Assembly (NCBI GenBank): GCA_026874595.1
Contig: CM049319.1
Location: forward strand, 37,829,473 to 37,893,472
Direction: 5' to 3'
DNA length: 64,000 nucleotides
Source: Sipunculus nudus
Lineage: Eukaryota > Annelida > Sipuncula > Golfingiida > Sipunculidae
Within the stretch, counting starts at the first letter, position 1. The number at the start of each line of letters is the position of its first letter. Of this stretch, positions 20,574-32,349 are shown in pieces. The position numbers were made by a program, and so were the translations under genes. The notes under the pieces were generated by a model that worked only from the letters and a program-made list of their open reading frames with translations, was not told the DNA's origin and searched no databases.

Positions 20574-23500
20574 AATAATATGATTCTTTAGACTATCAGT
20601 TGAGAAGAAGGACGAGGGACGATGATGTGAGTGTTGATCGGAAGGTGTATTCCATGCAATTTTTCCAACTTTTTCTTTTCTTTATACTTTTTCTTTATAT
20701 CTAATTTATTTACAGTTTGACTTACTTTATGTGAGATTGAATTAACAGGCATTGATATATAATTTAATATTATTCAACTTTGCTTCAATAATTAATAAAT
20801 GTAGTGCAAGTAATTAGTGCAAATTATTTTTAAAATATCATTGCCATTCACCACAAAACCAGTTTTTCAGTAAAGAATGTTTGATCTTCTCATAAAATAT
20901 ATTCTTTAGTTGCTTCGTGAAGTCACGATGCTGTGTGACATATGATCTTTGCTTTAAAGTACAAGCCTAGCCGTTTATCATTGCCAAAGGATATCCCAGC
21001 TGACATACAGGATCTGTCTATACTTGGTAAGACTTCCTTATCGACAATATAATAGTTTTGGATACCATACAAACATGCAATGCACGTTGGCCCAGAATTG
21101 TGTGGAAATACATAATTGGCACTGATATGGTAAAATAAATTTTACTTGAACAACAATAGATTGTATTTTAAGATAACTACAAATTCAGCAGTTTAGAAAA
21201 ACTTCAGTTTTTTAAACAAGTCATCTGGAAGCAATAGAAATACGAAATGCCAATGCCTGTTCATGTTATAAGAGACAATTATAAGAGGCAATTGTTGTCA
21301 AGATCATTAATTCGCTGCAAAATTTCTTCTGTCGATATCAGAACATTTTGTTCAGATTACACCTAATTTATATTTAGAAGGGACAAAACAAGAAGCAGAA
21401 GTTTATCGTTTACAGCATTTGATGGCTAAAATACTCCTGGCTCAGTACAAAAAGATTAAATTGTGGAGTTGGCACCTGGACAACGCGGTCGTCCCTATGG
21501 AGGATATGTATGTAGACCTGATCCTGTTAAAAGACGAAAGATGTTCCCTTGGAACAGAGAAACTTATCTCAAATTACAAAGATATTTTAAAAAAGGTACT
21601 ATTTTAACCCATTTAATACGTATTTAAACATATCCGATTTGAAATTGCCAATAATTTTGTTTCATTTTTCTTTAATACAAGCTAGTGTTAGAAAAACAAA
21701 TGTTTTTATTTAGCCTTTACTTATCTTTAGATCACAAGCATCAACAACGTGTATAGTTTTTATATTAAATCAATTCGATTGAAAACCAATTAAGACTGTA
21801 TTTTTCTGTATAAAGCAATCAGGACGAGGTACAGCCTACGTCATGGGAGAGGCTGGTGTTGGAAAGTCAACATTTTCCAGGCGGCTTTGTGTTGACTGGG
21901 CGGAGCGTCATCAAGAAGCATCTGAAAGAACCCAAGGTGATGATTTCCTGTTTGTGTTGCCAATATTCTTACGGACTGTCGATAAGGGACAAACGATACG
22001 AGATGTGTTCGTTACACATTATAGAATAGAAGATAAGGAAGCAGATCTTCTATGTAGCTTTATAGATGAGAACCAGAAATCCATCATGTTTATCTTGGAT
22101 GGGTTAGACGAATTCAGGGAGAAGACGTCGACGGAAATCTCAGACCTTATCCACAAGAAAAAATTTCCACACGTGCACATGTTGATCACATCTAGATTTC
22201 CGTCATATTTTGTGTTTGGGAACGGTGAGCACGCACCAGAAATAGAGTATCAGCTGCGAGGCTTCTCCAAGGAAGGAGTTAACGAGTACTTGGGGAAGTT
22301 TTATGACAAAAAGAAGGAGGAGGGAGACGCCCTGCTGAAGAAACTCAGACAGTCAGAGGACTTGGAATATCTGAGTCATTACCCTGCAGTGCTGCTTATG
22401 ATGGCGACCCTGTGGCTCTATATGCCGACATTCAATAGCACAATGACAGGATTTTACCTGGATTACATTAGATACCTTATAGCCAGATATGAACAAAAAT
22501 ACCTTCACTTTAGCCAGTGGAAATCACCAACAGATATCTTGACAGCTTATCATGAACAGCTAATGAAAATAGGTGACGTAGCAATCGGTGGCCTGAGTAA
22601 AGATACATTATCTCTGGCTTTCCCTTACAGAGATGTCATTGATCATATCGGTGACGCTACTTGGCAGCTTGGGATATTAGTGGAGGAGACATGTTTCCTA
22701 AGAGGGCGAACTGTAGTGTTTCCTCACAAGACTCTGCAAGAATTCTTTATTTCTTATCGCACTGTTCATGCAGAGGAGGACAAACAAAAGGAACTTCTGA
22801 TGCATTTCTGCACCTCAAATCAAGCATTCAGAGAGTCAGCCATGATCCGTCGATTTGTAATCGGAATGGGCGGTGAAAAATTACAAGACCATATACAGAC
22901 ACTTTTGTCCGGAAGTGACCAAGAACTTGCGAGAATGCACACTGACTTACAGCTGGACTACTTGGCTGAAAACCCGAAGGCCCGCATACCTTTACCACGT
23001 GTGGTTCGTTTGGATATAACGCCCAGGTTTCCCGCCTCACACTTTGTAAGATACCTGAGTCAAAATGGGAAAGAGGTGGAAAGAGTTTCTGTTAGATCGC
23101 GTGACGAGCGACACCTTCGTCTGCTCAAACACCTGCACGCCCCAAGCTTGAGTCAGTTGGAGCTGACCAAATGGACAATTCCCTCGTGTTCAATTGACGC
23201 TGGTTGCATTAATCAGCCATGGGAAAAGACACTTTTGAATTTCCCCTTATCGGAAATTACAGTGAACGGTCTGCGTGATAGTAAAGAATTGTGTGCCGTG
23301 ATAGGAGGTGTCGTTCAACAACAACAGCTGCGGGTATTAACTCTCAACCGGACCCTTCTTACAGGTGACCCAATGAAGCTTCTCACTGATCGGCTGCCTG
23401 AATTACGCTGCGTGAGACTCACCTTGTCTGACTGTTACCTGTCACTGGAAGAGGCGATCCATGTGTTCCAGGGATTACCTGAGACAGTAACCTTCCTGGA

Positions 23501-23843
23501 TGTGTCAGATAACCACCTGAAAAACCTAGCGTTTATGTCAGATGAAGCAATACCTCTTCAGCACACGCATCTGAAATCCCTCAAAATGTCTGAATGCGAT
23601 CTTGAGCCAGAAGATGTACTAGCATTGGTTCATGTTGTTCCCTCAACATTGTCCGAGCTGGATATATCTCGCAATTTTGCGGGAAACGGCCTTGGGAAAC
23701 TTGTTGAGGAAGCAGAACATTTTGTAACATTGAAATCACTTGATCTCTCACTGAATGACATGTCCCAAGAAGTGCAGCAAGCAATCTATGAGGCTTTCAG
23801 GAGAACTTGTCCTCTGTTAAATGTGAAAATAGATGACAAATAA
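18867..23843 (+). CDS. CARD-NACHT-LRR (NLR-like) receptor, six coding exons
   Basis: Proposed coding exons: 18867-19007, 20013-20148, 20592-20626, 20960-21026, 21378-21595 and 21816-23843. All introns are GT-AG, the phases agree (0, 1, 0, 1, 0), and the lengths sum to 2,625 nt, exactly 874 codons plus TAA. The start ATG at 18867 has G at -3 and +4. Exons 1-2 (residues 1-92) form a six-helix CARD-like death-fold domain. Residues about 200-520 are a NACHT NTPase and about 700-870 leucine-rich repeats. Family knowledge: such proteins are cytosolic sensors that oligomerise through NACHT after ligand sensing by the LRRs and recruit CARD partners. Expected role is innate immune or cell-death signalling; the ligand is unknown. 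No frameshift or missing key motif was seen. Weak points are the 35-nt exon 3 and the GTACT donor of exon 5. A transcript would settle them. Confidence 0.85.
19625..19757 (+). mobile_element. hAT-like MITE (family 1), 3' part, inside NLR intron 1
   Basis: Contains a C-run with (CA)n, CTTTCCGGACCTTGGGATC, a second C-run and the 3' terminus CCTAAATCCTGGATTCGCCC ending in CCTG at 19757, matching the family-1 right end. The left terminus is missing. Confidence 0.55.
20518..20570. repeat. (TA)n microsatellite in NLR intron 2
   Basis: Pure TA tract just 20 bp upstream of the 35-nt exon 3; a shorter TA tract lies at about 20417-20442. Confidence 0.95.
21378..21595 (+). other. NLR exon 5, pre-NACHT linker
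   Basis: Acceptor TATTTAG at 21371-21377, donor after AAG at 21595. Encodes about 73 residues: a charged helical part (AEVYRLQHLMAKILLAQYKK) then VPMEDMYVDLILLKDE, a pattern found just before NACHT domains ('VP.E.VYVD..L'). It supports the exon join to the NACHT exon. Confidence 0.7.
21816..23843 (+). other. NLR exon 6: NACHT NTPase and LRR region
   Basis: After the acceptor AAG at 21813-21815. Walker A is GEAGVGKST (residues 210-218 of the spliced protein); Walker B is IMFILDGLDEF (289-299), with the acidic DGLDE typical of NACHT; ITSRFPS follows as sensor 1. A winged-helix-end motif PHKTLQEFF lies near residue 501. After a spacer come leucine-rich repeats from about residue 704: LRVLTLN, VRLTLSDC, TFLDVSDNHL, LKSLKMSECDL, SELDISRN, LKSLDLSLNDM, an RNase-inhibitor-like pattern of about five to six repeats. 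TAA at 23841-23843. The single-exon NACHT-LRR block of 2 kb is usual for invertebrate NLR-type genes. Confidence 0.9.
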
Positions 23844-23849
23844 TGATGA

Positions 23850-26690
23850 CGTGAAATAAGATGATAAGTTTTTATGACATCTGAGCCCAGGTAATCATTA
23901 TGTTTACCTGTTGAATACAATGCATCCAAAGGTTACCCAATGGGAATCTTTATCTTATATTTCCTGGACAATGTAAGAGGCCTATTTGTTCTCATTCGTA
24001 ATTCGGACATTTATTGTCGTCATATATATAGTTCATTGTAACAAATACTTTGTATAATAGCATTTTAAAAAAAATGCTTCCGTACCATTAACACACTTTG
24101 GCGCACCAACCGATCATCGCTCGCGGGCATAAAAGATACAATTAGTAGGAAAATATAGAGAGTCGATCGGCGGCTAATTTGTAAAAAGAATAATAAATCA
24201 GGAATGATCCCCCAGAAAAAAGACGGTTTGGGGTGTGGCCTAAAAAATGTGGTCCTTTCAATGCCGGAAGGTTTGTGGGTTCCCAATGCACCTCCAGTGA
24301 TAGGGGTCTGTACAGAACATGTATATTAACATTTATCTTTTGCCTTCAGGGGCATTTGATCTAGTGTAAATAATATCTGCCTCATAAAACGCATTTGTCA
24401 TCGTTGCTGTACTTGTACCTATGTGTATGTTTGTGTAACGTCCGCCTGATCCTTCGGGAAATCCGCTGCCTGGCTGTCCATGTCTCTTTCACATTCAGTG
24501 TCGCAGGCTGACTCGTGATTTCCATATTAATTAATTGAAGATAAAACTGTACAACTCTTAAGTGGCCGCATTCCCTATCGGACATACGACATATATCTTA
24601 CGAATAATATAATATATCTGTGTCTGTTTGTTTTGTTTTGTTCTATTTTCCTTATTTTGGGAAACGGAAAGGAACGGGTAAGCGGTTACTATAAACTTCG
24701 CCCGCGCTAAACTTGATCCGTCTCTTAATTACTCTCATATCCCAGCATAATGATCGTTGCCCCTTTTATTATTAAAGGTGTCCCGTTGGAAGAGTCCAGT
24801 GTTTTACTGCAGGTTTACTTTCAAACGGTCCTTTCAGAGAGTATTTTCTGTATGTTATGGTGAAGGATGAAGGTGAACAGTGAAGGATGATTACAGTTGG
24901 TATTAATTAGTTTTAACATTAAGCATGGCTTAAAACGATCATTCCTTTTAAAATTGTCTGAATTTGAACGGGGTTATTGGTACTTGGATTGGTGTGCACA
25001 TATACGTTTACGGGCAGTGGTGCCCAGCGTAGACCGAACCAAAAATCACGTTCATTAAAAGCAAACCAAAAAAAAGGCACATGTATAGGGGGTATCAAGT
25101 CCATGGTCTTTATTCGCGTAACCATAAATAATTCAAGTGATCAATTCAGATGATCATTTTTTATTCGTTTGCAATGGCACAAATTATTAATGGATTTCAG
25201 GATAATATTCTAATGATAACAAAGATTGGAAAGAGAAATAGCTGTTGCGAGCGTTAGACTGAAGAGTGAAGGGCCAGGTGATGCTTGTAATATCGCTCAT
25301 TGTGCCAAGCTACTGAGGAGTCATTTTACAGATCCACATTAATTACATTAAAACCAACTGCAACACTAAAACAATATGATCAATACACCCCTAGATTGTG
25401 TTCTTGATTAAGTAGAGTTGATAGACCTTTTTCATCTATCAGGCTGAGAGCATATTACGCACTGTGTATTGCTTCCAAGTGACTAGCGGATAGAAATCGG
25501 TTAATAAGTTTTTTCAAACCAAGCTACTAAATCAGAATAAGAATAAATCATATTAATAATTAACTATGTTCCATTCAATTCAATAAAAAAAAATGTTCCC
25601 TTCAACTCAGCACAGTTGGAAATTTTTTATGAATTTCTGACCGCACACAAACATGTCTCATGAGTATTTCATCAGTACACACAGACGTTGAATTTAGGCT
25701 GTACTTGTACATTTTAATGTTTTCCGTTGTTTTGATTCATGTCCTGATATGCACTGGCTCTGTACCGGGATAACGTTTCAACAGGATTGATGTGCATAGC
25801 AGTGTAGGATTCTGTATGACTGGCGTCACGACGCAAAGCGGTCATCATCAGTCCAATCTTGATGCCTTCTGTGTCGGGTTTTCGGGAATAGGCATACATC
25901 TTTGTGATACGCTTGCCAACCATATAATGGTTACTGGAGATGTTATAGGGTACCACATACATTTGGCACCAATGAAACTGTATCTCCCACCGTTGTCGCT
26001 TGCTTAGCCCGGCATTAACCTGTACGTCACGTTCAGTGTTGCTGCTCACCGTTGATTGTGATGACATGTGAGAGGTTTCGTCAACTCCCTTGAGGTTAAG
26101 TTCTCCGACTAAGGGAGATTCAGTTTCACAATACTGATTATCTGGTTCTCGTACAGATTAGTTTGTAGTCAGGGTGACCACCGCTAAGACAGGCTGAGGA
26201 TCAGCTCTTGTCTTACAAATGAGACACGACCTGAAATGTCGCCATACATTCCTTCCAGTCAAACTGGGCACTTACACGTTTATATGTTAGATCTACGTCG
26301 TGATGGCCCGCCATAATCGCCTCGCCATTTTTTATAACATCAGTCCTCAACGACTGGGATACCATCCGGATCGCCGCGTTTATCTCGCGCAATTCGGACT
26401 AAGAAATCGCCTTTACCCCGGAATGTGCTATAACTTTCGCTAGCAGACTTGGCAAGCTTCAAGTACGGAGCTGACGACAAATCTTCTTCCTACGCCTTAA
26501 AAATTCGGCCGAACTTACATCAGCGACTGGACTAGCTACATATATACTTCTCGTCGGCGACTTTAGCTCCGAATGACTGACCCTGTTTATCCGAATCCGA
26601 ACTAACGGGACTGACGATTTTCGACTTGGATTCCGTAACTATCGTTGACATCTACTCGGGCTTACGTTTGGGTTTAGCCCCCTGACTACT
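23850..26690. other. Intergenic, no gene recognised
   Basis: Several short open frames, none with a motif. A minus-strand open frame of 117 codons at 25714-26067 lies downstream (in gag direction) of the Gypsy gag at 26740-27650 and may be leftover from that element, but I cannot assign it. Confidence 0.5.
24192..24197 (+). promoter_or_regulatory. Possible polyadenylation signal of the NLR gene
   Basis: AATAAA about 350 bp after the stop codon, the first canonical hexamer I noticed downstream. Not verified. Confidence 0.3.
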
Positions 26691-26739
26691 ACTGGGTTTA
26701 CCCCACGCTGTTCAACAGCTGAGTGCAACGCTTGGGGGG

Positions 26740-27650
26740 TAGACCTTGGCCTAACCTGGCACTGGTCAGTTTACATTCACGCGCTTCATGCCCAAAACTG
26801 TAACATATAAAGCAAGGAAAGCCTCCCGATGGCCTAACTGACTGTTCACGTGATCCGCGATCTACATCACGTTTATCTCTCGGCAGAGTTACTTAATGCC
26901 CCGCACGGGGAGCACTACTACGGGAAGCCGCGGTAAAACTGTGTAAGCCGTGGGCCTCCGTGTACCTCTCGACCATCTCTGCCATGCTATCTATATCGCG
27001 ACAATATCTCTCTTTCAATAACACAGAGAGATCATTTGCTGCAACAGTTCAAATACTGTTCACCCATCAGCAAGTCAACGTATATAACATGTTGAAGTCA
27101 TCGTCGATACCTGCCATCTCGATCCAATGGTCAAGGTATCCACTAAGCCGTACCGTGAACTGACCGGGAGTTTCGCCACGCTACCAAACGTCTCACGATT
27201 ACCCTCCTCAGTCATCTGGTAACGCTTTAAAAGAGCTAAATTTTGCTTATCGTAGTCCATGGAGACACTAACTGCTAACTGCACGTTAGTATGCAGCGCC
27301 GATTCCCAACTCCTCATCCGTTTACTATCGCCCTCATCACCGCTGAATGCTGATTTCAATTTCAGCATTTCTATCTCCTGAGCTCTTGGGGCTCCACGTT
27401 CTACTCACTCACGCTTGGCCACTTCATGTTCATGTTCTGCTGCTTCACGTTCACGTTCCTCTATCTCTCCCTCTGCTGCTTCACGTGCACGCCCTGCTAC
27501 TTCGCGTTCACGTTCTATCTCTCTCGTCTGACCCTCTCATCACTCTCGGCGTATTCTCGCTGCTTGGCCCCTAAAGCCTCTACGAGCTTGTGTAGAAACT
27601 CTTGCATCGTCCTTGTACCCACTTTCAATAATGGACGTCAATGACTCCAT
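26740..27650 (-). pseudogene. Ty3/Gypsy gag with CCHC zinc knuckle
   Basis: On the minus strand the reading starts near 27650 (an ATG before ESLTSIIESG) and passes through an Arg/Glu-rich coiled-coil-like stretch (27420-27560, REIEREREV-type repeats broken by frameshifts). Next comes a SCAN-like capsid segment: LALLKRYQMTEEG at about 27210-27250, a GQF.VRL..YLDHWIE stretch near 27120-27170, and DIDSMAEMVERYTEAHG near 26950-27000. It ends with the knuckle CFICYSFGHEARECK near 26790-26820, a good CX2CX4HX4C. No pol follows. Known family role: capsid and RNA packaging protein of LTR retrotransposons. Frame breaks make it inactive. Confidence 0.7.
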
Positions 27651-27659
27651 GGTAACGGC

Positions 27660-28820
27660 TAATCTGACCGACTATGCAAGTGAACGGCGCAACATACACA
27701 AAAATCCGCAAACGTAAACATTAACCACTGACAATGTGATCCGGTGGTATCCTTACAAACACACGTGGGTTGCACCGAAAATCAAAAAGGACGCACGGAC
27801 GGACGAATAAACATCAATTATGTGATATTAAATCTGCATACACTAAGCAAAAGGAAGCACCTGTAGTGTGACTTCACCAAACAATCAACCCAAACCAAAG
27901 TAATTTAATTAAACTAAACAGCTCTAACTGTCAAAACTCTAGTCTGAGTAATTATCAATCGTATCACAGGGGTTAACCCTATCACTGAGTAACTATGAAG
28001 CATAAAATATTGGTTTACCATATCAAAGTATTAACCTGCATTAAGTCTACGCGGAAAGCGTACGTATGTATAAAGTCTGAGCACTGACTCTCAATTTTAA
28101 ATTAACAAAACATTTAAAAATTTAAAAAGTTATATCAATAATCAGTATGCAAATTTTACCAAATACTCAAGAAATAACTTTCCTGACAGGATGTTAGCTC
28201 TCAAACGGCTCAATCAACCCTGTAAGCACGCTCGCCGTGAAATGTCACACCGGTAAAGATATGAACGTCCAGGTTCTTTTAAAAGGTAAACCAACTGGCT
28301 GAACTCATCCAAACACGGATGATTAACACAGAAAATAGCACCGAGTTCTTAACCACACTGAACAGTAAAGCCCAATGTTTACATTGTTCTTGATCACATG
28401 ACCATCGCGCACACGTGATACTAGGATGTTACACTCTTCGTCTCACTTGGTGGCTCGCGCCGTGTATACAGTATAAATCAGTCTTTGATTTATATTTCCT
28501 GCTCAGTGATAGATTCACTCATACCTTTATTTCTGTCTACATCCGTAGCACAAGAAAGGTCAGGTACCACAGAGCCTTAGCTTGCCTTGTTTTTGTGTGT
28601 TATTGATGGTCAATAAAAAATACCGCACTAGGGATTCAGTTGATGAGACAATATATAACATCAAAACCAACCAGTGATCTATAATGAAGTTCATCTATAT
28701 TTATTAGAAGCAGTTTATTAAATTGGCGTTCTTCTTCCCTTCTGTTTCCCCTTTCTCAAAGATTAACATCCTCTATCGCAGTTATAAAAGTCCTTTTTCC
28801 TTATATCCTTCACTGCTTCC
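27660..28820. other. Possible LTR/leader region of the gag at 26740, nothing firm
   Basis: This is where the 5' leader and LTR of the minus-strand Gypsy element would lie. TGTAACATCC on the minus strand (near 28430) could be an LTR start, but I found no second copy, so the LTR is not established. Confidence 0.3.
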
Positions 28821-28825
28821 ATCGC

Positions 28826-28935
28826 ACTCTGAGTCACTTGAATCTGAGTCACCTGAATCTGAGTCACCTGAATCTGAGTCACTTAAATCTGAATCACCTG
28901 AATCTGAGTAACTTGAATCTTAGTCACTTGAATAT
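28826..28935. repeat. 15-bp minisatellite, about seven copies
   Basis: Unit GAGTCACCTGAATCT repeated with point changes (ACTTGAATCT, ACTTAAATCT). Plus frame would read Ser-Pro-Glu-Ser-Glu repeats, broken by stops at 28908 and beyond. Confidence 0.93.
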
Positions 28936-29005
28936 GAAAATTGCAAATCGCTAAAATTTAAATATAAATACAAATACATTTATGTTACATAGATTGTGTA
29001 AACAC

Positions 29006-29705
29006 TGTTACGGAACCTAATATCAACATATCACGTAGTGGTGACGAGCATAAATTTTGTTATGGTGATAAAACAAATATCAGATTCTGTAACACTGGGC
29101 AGCGTGAAATGTCTAGGGATATGAATAAAGAAGTCAGTGGTTTTATGTTAACAAATAACTATAATTTATTCTTAAAACAACCCTAACATTAAAACACACT
29201 TCATCAATACAATCACACAGCATGATAAAAAAACTTCACAGTACCTGGATACTACCACTGTCCCAGCGACAAGTCCTCTAAAATGTATAAGTCGGATGAA
29301 CATTTCACAAAAAATCTTCTCAGAGAATAACAGTCCAATGTACTCACAAAATCAATCTACTGTAATCTAAAAGTGAAATCTTGGCAGTGATCCGAAAGGT
29401 AAACTGAAAACTATATATCTATTGTTACAAATGTCTCTTTATGTCTCTTTAAGAGATGTACGCGTGCTGAACCTATAACTGCGGCATGTATTGGAAAAGA
29501 TCCCAAAATTGACACACAGTCTTTCGTGCCCGCTGGAATATTTCTCTCCTCTCTCCCGGCTCTTAAACACAGCCCCCTATTTATAACTTCTCACCCCCAG
29601 CCGAGAACTTTCCATTTCCCGAACAATCCAAAGAACCTAACATGATACACAGTACACACGCGTTACAGGAAACATCTAGAACAAGAACGCCGTGTCTCTA
29701 CATGT
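29006..29705 (+). mobile_element. LTR-like dispersed repeat, copy 1
   Basis: Matches, in inverse orientation, about 58880-59540. Shared blocks include TGTTACGGAACCTAATATCA, ATGTCTAGGG, GAATAAAGAAGTCAGTG, GTTAACAAATAACTAT, ACAACCCTAACA, CACAGTACCTGGATAC, and ACACAGCCCC. The element begins TG and may end CA near 29696, contains AATAAA (29124-29129), and has no ORF, which suits a solo LTR. No target duplication was seen, so the LTR status is inference; the two-copy homology is observed. Confidence 0.6.
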
Positions 29706-29829
29706 CAGGGTTCACACGTGGGCCGTGCTATGCCGCCATAGATTAAACCGAGCGCTGTGTAGAATTCCCACGTAAGACTGCTGCATACAATAAAAGAGAC
29801 ATCTGTAACAACAGATATATGTAATCGCG

Positions 29830-29995
29830 GCACACCATGGCTCAGTGAATGGTGTTCGGCTGTCTGAAGGGGTGGAGGAAAACGGAGAACCAAGAGAAAA
29901 CTAGCATGAACGGGCAACTACAACTCGCTCCCATAGCCACCCTATCGGGGGGGGGGGGGACGTAAAGGGCCGAGCGTTTTACCACTCGGCTGAAA
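29830..29995 (-). repeat. Possible tRNA-derived SINE
   Basis: On the minus strand GCCGAGTGGTAAAACGCTCG (about 29967-29991) is a good tRNA D-arm/A-box. On the plus strand TGGCTCAGTGAATGGTGTTC (about 29838-29860) is also A-box-like. A convincing B-box is lacking. A 13-G run sits at 29945-29958. Confidence 0.35.
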
Positions 29996-30250
29996 GAGGT
30001 GTACCCGTGCTGGACCTCAAAACTTCCCCCAGGAACCGTGTCATCACTGGAAGAGGTGTACGCATGCTGAACCTCAAACTTCCTCCAGGAACTGTGTCGT
30101 AGCTGAAAGAGGTGTACGCATGCTGAACCTCAAACTTCCTCCTAGAACTGTGTCGTAGCTGAAAGAGATGTACGCGTGACGAACCTCAAAACTTACTCCT
30201 GGAACCGTTTCGTCGCTGAAAGATGTATACTTGTGCTGAAGCTATAAACT
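29989..30250. repeat. 59-bp tandem repeat, about 4.5 copies
   Basis: Unit CTGAAAGAGGTGTACGCATG, CTGAACCTCAAACTTCCTCC, AGGAACTGTGTCGTAG repeats with period 58-60; GAGGTGTAC or variant near 29995, 30053, 30112, 30170 and 30226. A single related unit lies at about 29448-29485. Confidence 0.9.
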
Positions 30251-31010
30251 TACTCATGGCTTCATTTCACACAGGAAAAGCGGAAATTCGTGGTTTAAAC
30301 TTCAGTTAAATTTTCGCTACTTCGTTTTAAAATTTAACACATTTCTGCTCAAAACTGACTTTTTCTGAGAACTTGGTGCCGCCTGGGAAAACGCTGGTGA
30401 CCTCCAGCGGAAATGTGAACGAACTTTTACTGCATGTGTTCAGTGCAGGGACTCGGTGTTGTGTGTTTACATGGGCAGCTTTGTTAAAAGACTTGTCATG
30501 CTTGACTGGTAAGCAACACTTGAATAAATTGATATTTAACAATGATAAGTTTTTTAGACATGTGTTAAGTGGTGGGTAATATTGATAACTTTATTGTGAT
30601 ATTAATGTACAATGTTTTATTAGTATACAGTCACTTAATGCCTCAGGGTGTAATGAGTACCATGAAATAGTAAGCCTAATTAACCAGTACAGCTTATTTT
30701 AATTAAATAGGTTATCAGATAGGATCAAAATCAGTTTAAAATTCTCAGTATTGCCATAAAAACCGTGGCCACAATATATCATGAACCTTAATTATTCTTT
30801 TTTAAAGTCTTACCTAAATAACTGCAGACACGTATCGTACACGTGACCACAACAAAACCTTCTTGCAAATCCTTTGGTGAATTATCACCAGTTTTTACTT
30901 CCTTTGTTTAAGTTTTCAGGAAATCGAAGATAACTTTGAATTTTCCTATTCTTTTTGTGAATAGGATTGAGCACTTTGTTTTTGACCTTTAAATTATTGA
31001 TCAAGCTGAT
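30251..31010. other. No gene recognised
   Basis: AT-rich; short open frames on both strands at 30327-30579 are mirror images of one another and lack motifs. Confidence 0.5.
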
Positions 31011-31019
31011 CGCTCCCGG

Positions 31020-31690
31020 ATCCTTTCGGTAACAGGGATACCGGCAGATGATGGTGATACAGAATTAGCTAAATATTTTACATCAATGGGACCAGTAGAC
31101 TATGTCCTGTTAGTGAAAGAAAGCCATTTTAAGCTAAATGAAGGACGAGGTTACACAGTCTTTTTTTGTCACCCGAGTTTGTACAAAAATCATTAGATTA
31201 AATGTCAGGGGTGTCACTTAGCCAGTATACAAAATGTATATTGAGCTAATCTATCACAGAAAGCTCACATGTGGATGATATAACAGCCCTTATCAGATTG
31301 AATACTAAATTACCAGACCCTGCTGAAAAAATTGTCTCTCACTTTGCCACATTAACCATTGATAAAGTTGAGAAACTGGTAGATAGACTTGGAACAATAC
31401 AAAAGCAGCAGGTTGAAGTTAAGACTAAGAAGCCTTCCTTTGGACCTTCCCAGCATTCATCTCAAACTCTTCCCAGGGTACCCTTCTTTTCCGGGGATGA
31501 AAAAGATTGTCATAGACAGTGGGTGTATCATATAAAATACCTATTAAATACGCAGGGCATGCATCCAGATAGTATTATGCAGATCACTCGATCGTAACTG
31601 TGTAAGGGGTGTAGCGGCTGAAGCAGTTTATTAGTCATGGGTGAAAATGCTTAGCCCCTGATGTCATAGACATGTTTGAAAATATTGTGA
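31020..31690 (+). pseudogene. PNMA-like Ty3/Gypsy gag, N-terminal half
   Basis: 31035-31190 reads TGIPADDGDTELAKYF, then GPVDYVLLVKE, which resembles the RRM-like N-terminus of PNMA/ZCCHC-type gag proteins ('V.GIP.D..E.E....L..LG...VL'). 31271-31597 reads VDDITALIRLNT...PRVPFFSGDEKD...WVYHIKYLLNTQGMH, the capsid start of that family ('L..FSG......W...V...L'). After a stop at 31595 the frame-shifted continuation to VMGENA and VIDMFENI is still visible up to 31690. Homology stops there, and the next expected block begins at 41694. Decayed; domesticated relatives exist in vertebrates, but the stops argue for a dead transposon. Confidence 0.65.
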
Positions 31691-31852
31691 TGTCACATCT
31701 TTGGAATCTGGAAACCCCTTTGCACTTTTCTTGTGTAATTCATATTAGTATAATTCATTGACACCAGATGGCAGAAGCAGGTAAGGGATACAGGTAAGGG
31801 ATACAGTCCCTTACCTAGACTGGTACCCTGCTCTATTATGGCCCTCAGCCAA

Positions 31853-31855
<3 letters not shown>

Positions 31856-31888
<33 letters not shown>
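31856..31888. repeat. (TA)n microsatellite
   Basis: TA run read directly. Confidence 0.93.
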
Positions 31889-31891
<3 letters not shown>

Positions 31892-32349
31892 ACTCTATCA
31901 AGTCTGATAGCAATCCATATTAACCTTCATATACAAAATTTCACATGCAAGTATACAAACAAATACTAAATTTAAATGAAACCTTCAACATTATATCAAC
32001 CAACATTTAACAGTATCGTCCCAACCCCCCAACCCCCCAACCCCCTAAGAAAAACGGTCAAATATTTACATGCAACTCATAATCATCATCTAATGAACAC
32101 AGTGCATTCTTATAACACCACAAATCCACAAATGCTCTTTTCTGTCCAAGGTCTATAAACTTTTAAGTGCTCTTTTTTTAACCTACTGGTGAATAACGTT
32201 TTAAACCAAATAACATTATTCACATTATTATTGTACGGTCTCATATGTCTACATTTTCACAGTATGTATTTACCAGAAACTAGAAGGAAATCTAAAAGCT
32301 TAATGCATACATCTGAAAAATCTCCCTGTCTATGGTTAAATTAACAGTT
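31889..32349. other. No gene; short CCCCCAA repeat
   Basis: Contains about three CCCCCCAA-type units at 32022-32046. Probably the 3' flank of the minus-strand LINE that follows. Confidence 0.45.

Noticed and set aside
22828-23040. Minus-strand and alternate-frame ORFs inside the NACHT-LRR exon (also 22661 and 23581)
   Set aside because: They are shadows of the real coding frame.
25714-26067. 117-codon minus-strand frame as a host gene
   Set aside because: No recognisable motif. Its position beside the Gypsy gag on the same strand makes transposon leftovers more likely.
27347-27644. Plus-strand His/Val/Leu-rich frames
   Set aside because: They are the reverse side of the Arg/Glu-rich gag stretch on the minus strand.
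28829-28911. Ser-Pro-Glu repeat peptide
   Set aside because: A 15-bp minisatellite with stops in the later units and no upstream coding context.
32022-32046. Telomere-like CCCCCAA repeat
   Set aside because: Only about three units, internal, and not the TTAGGG type expected in molluscs; a simple repeat.
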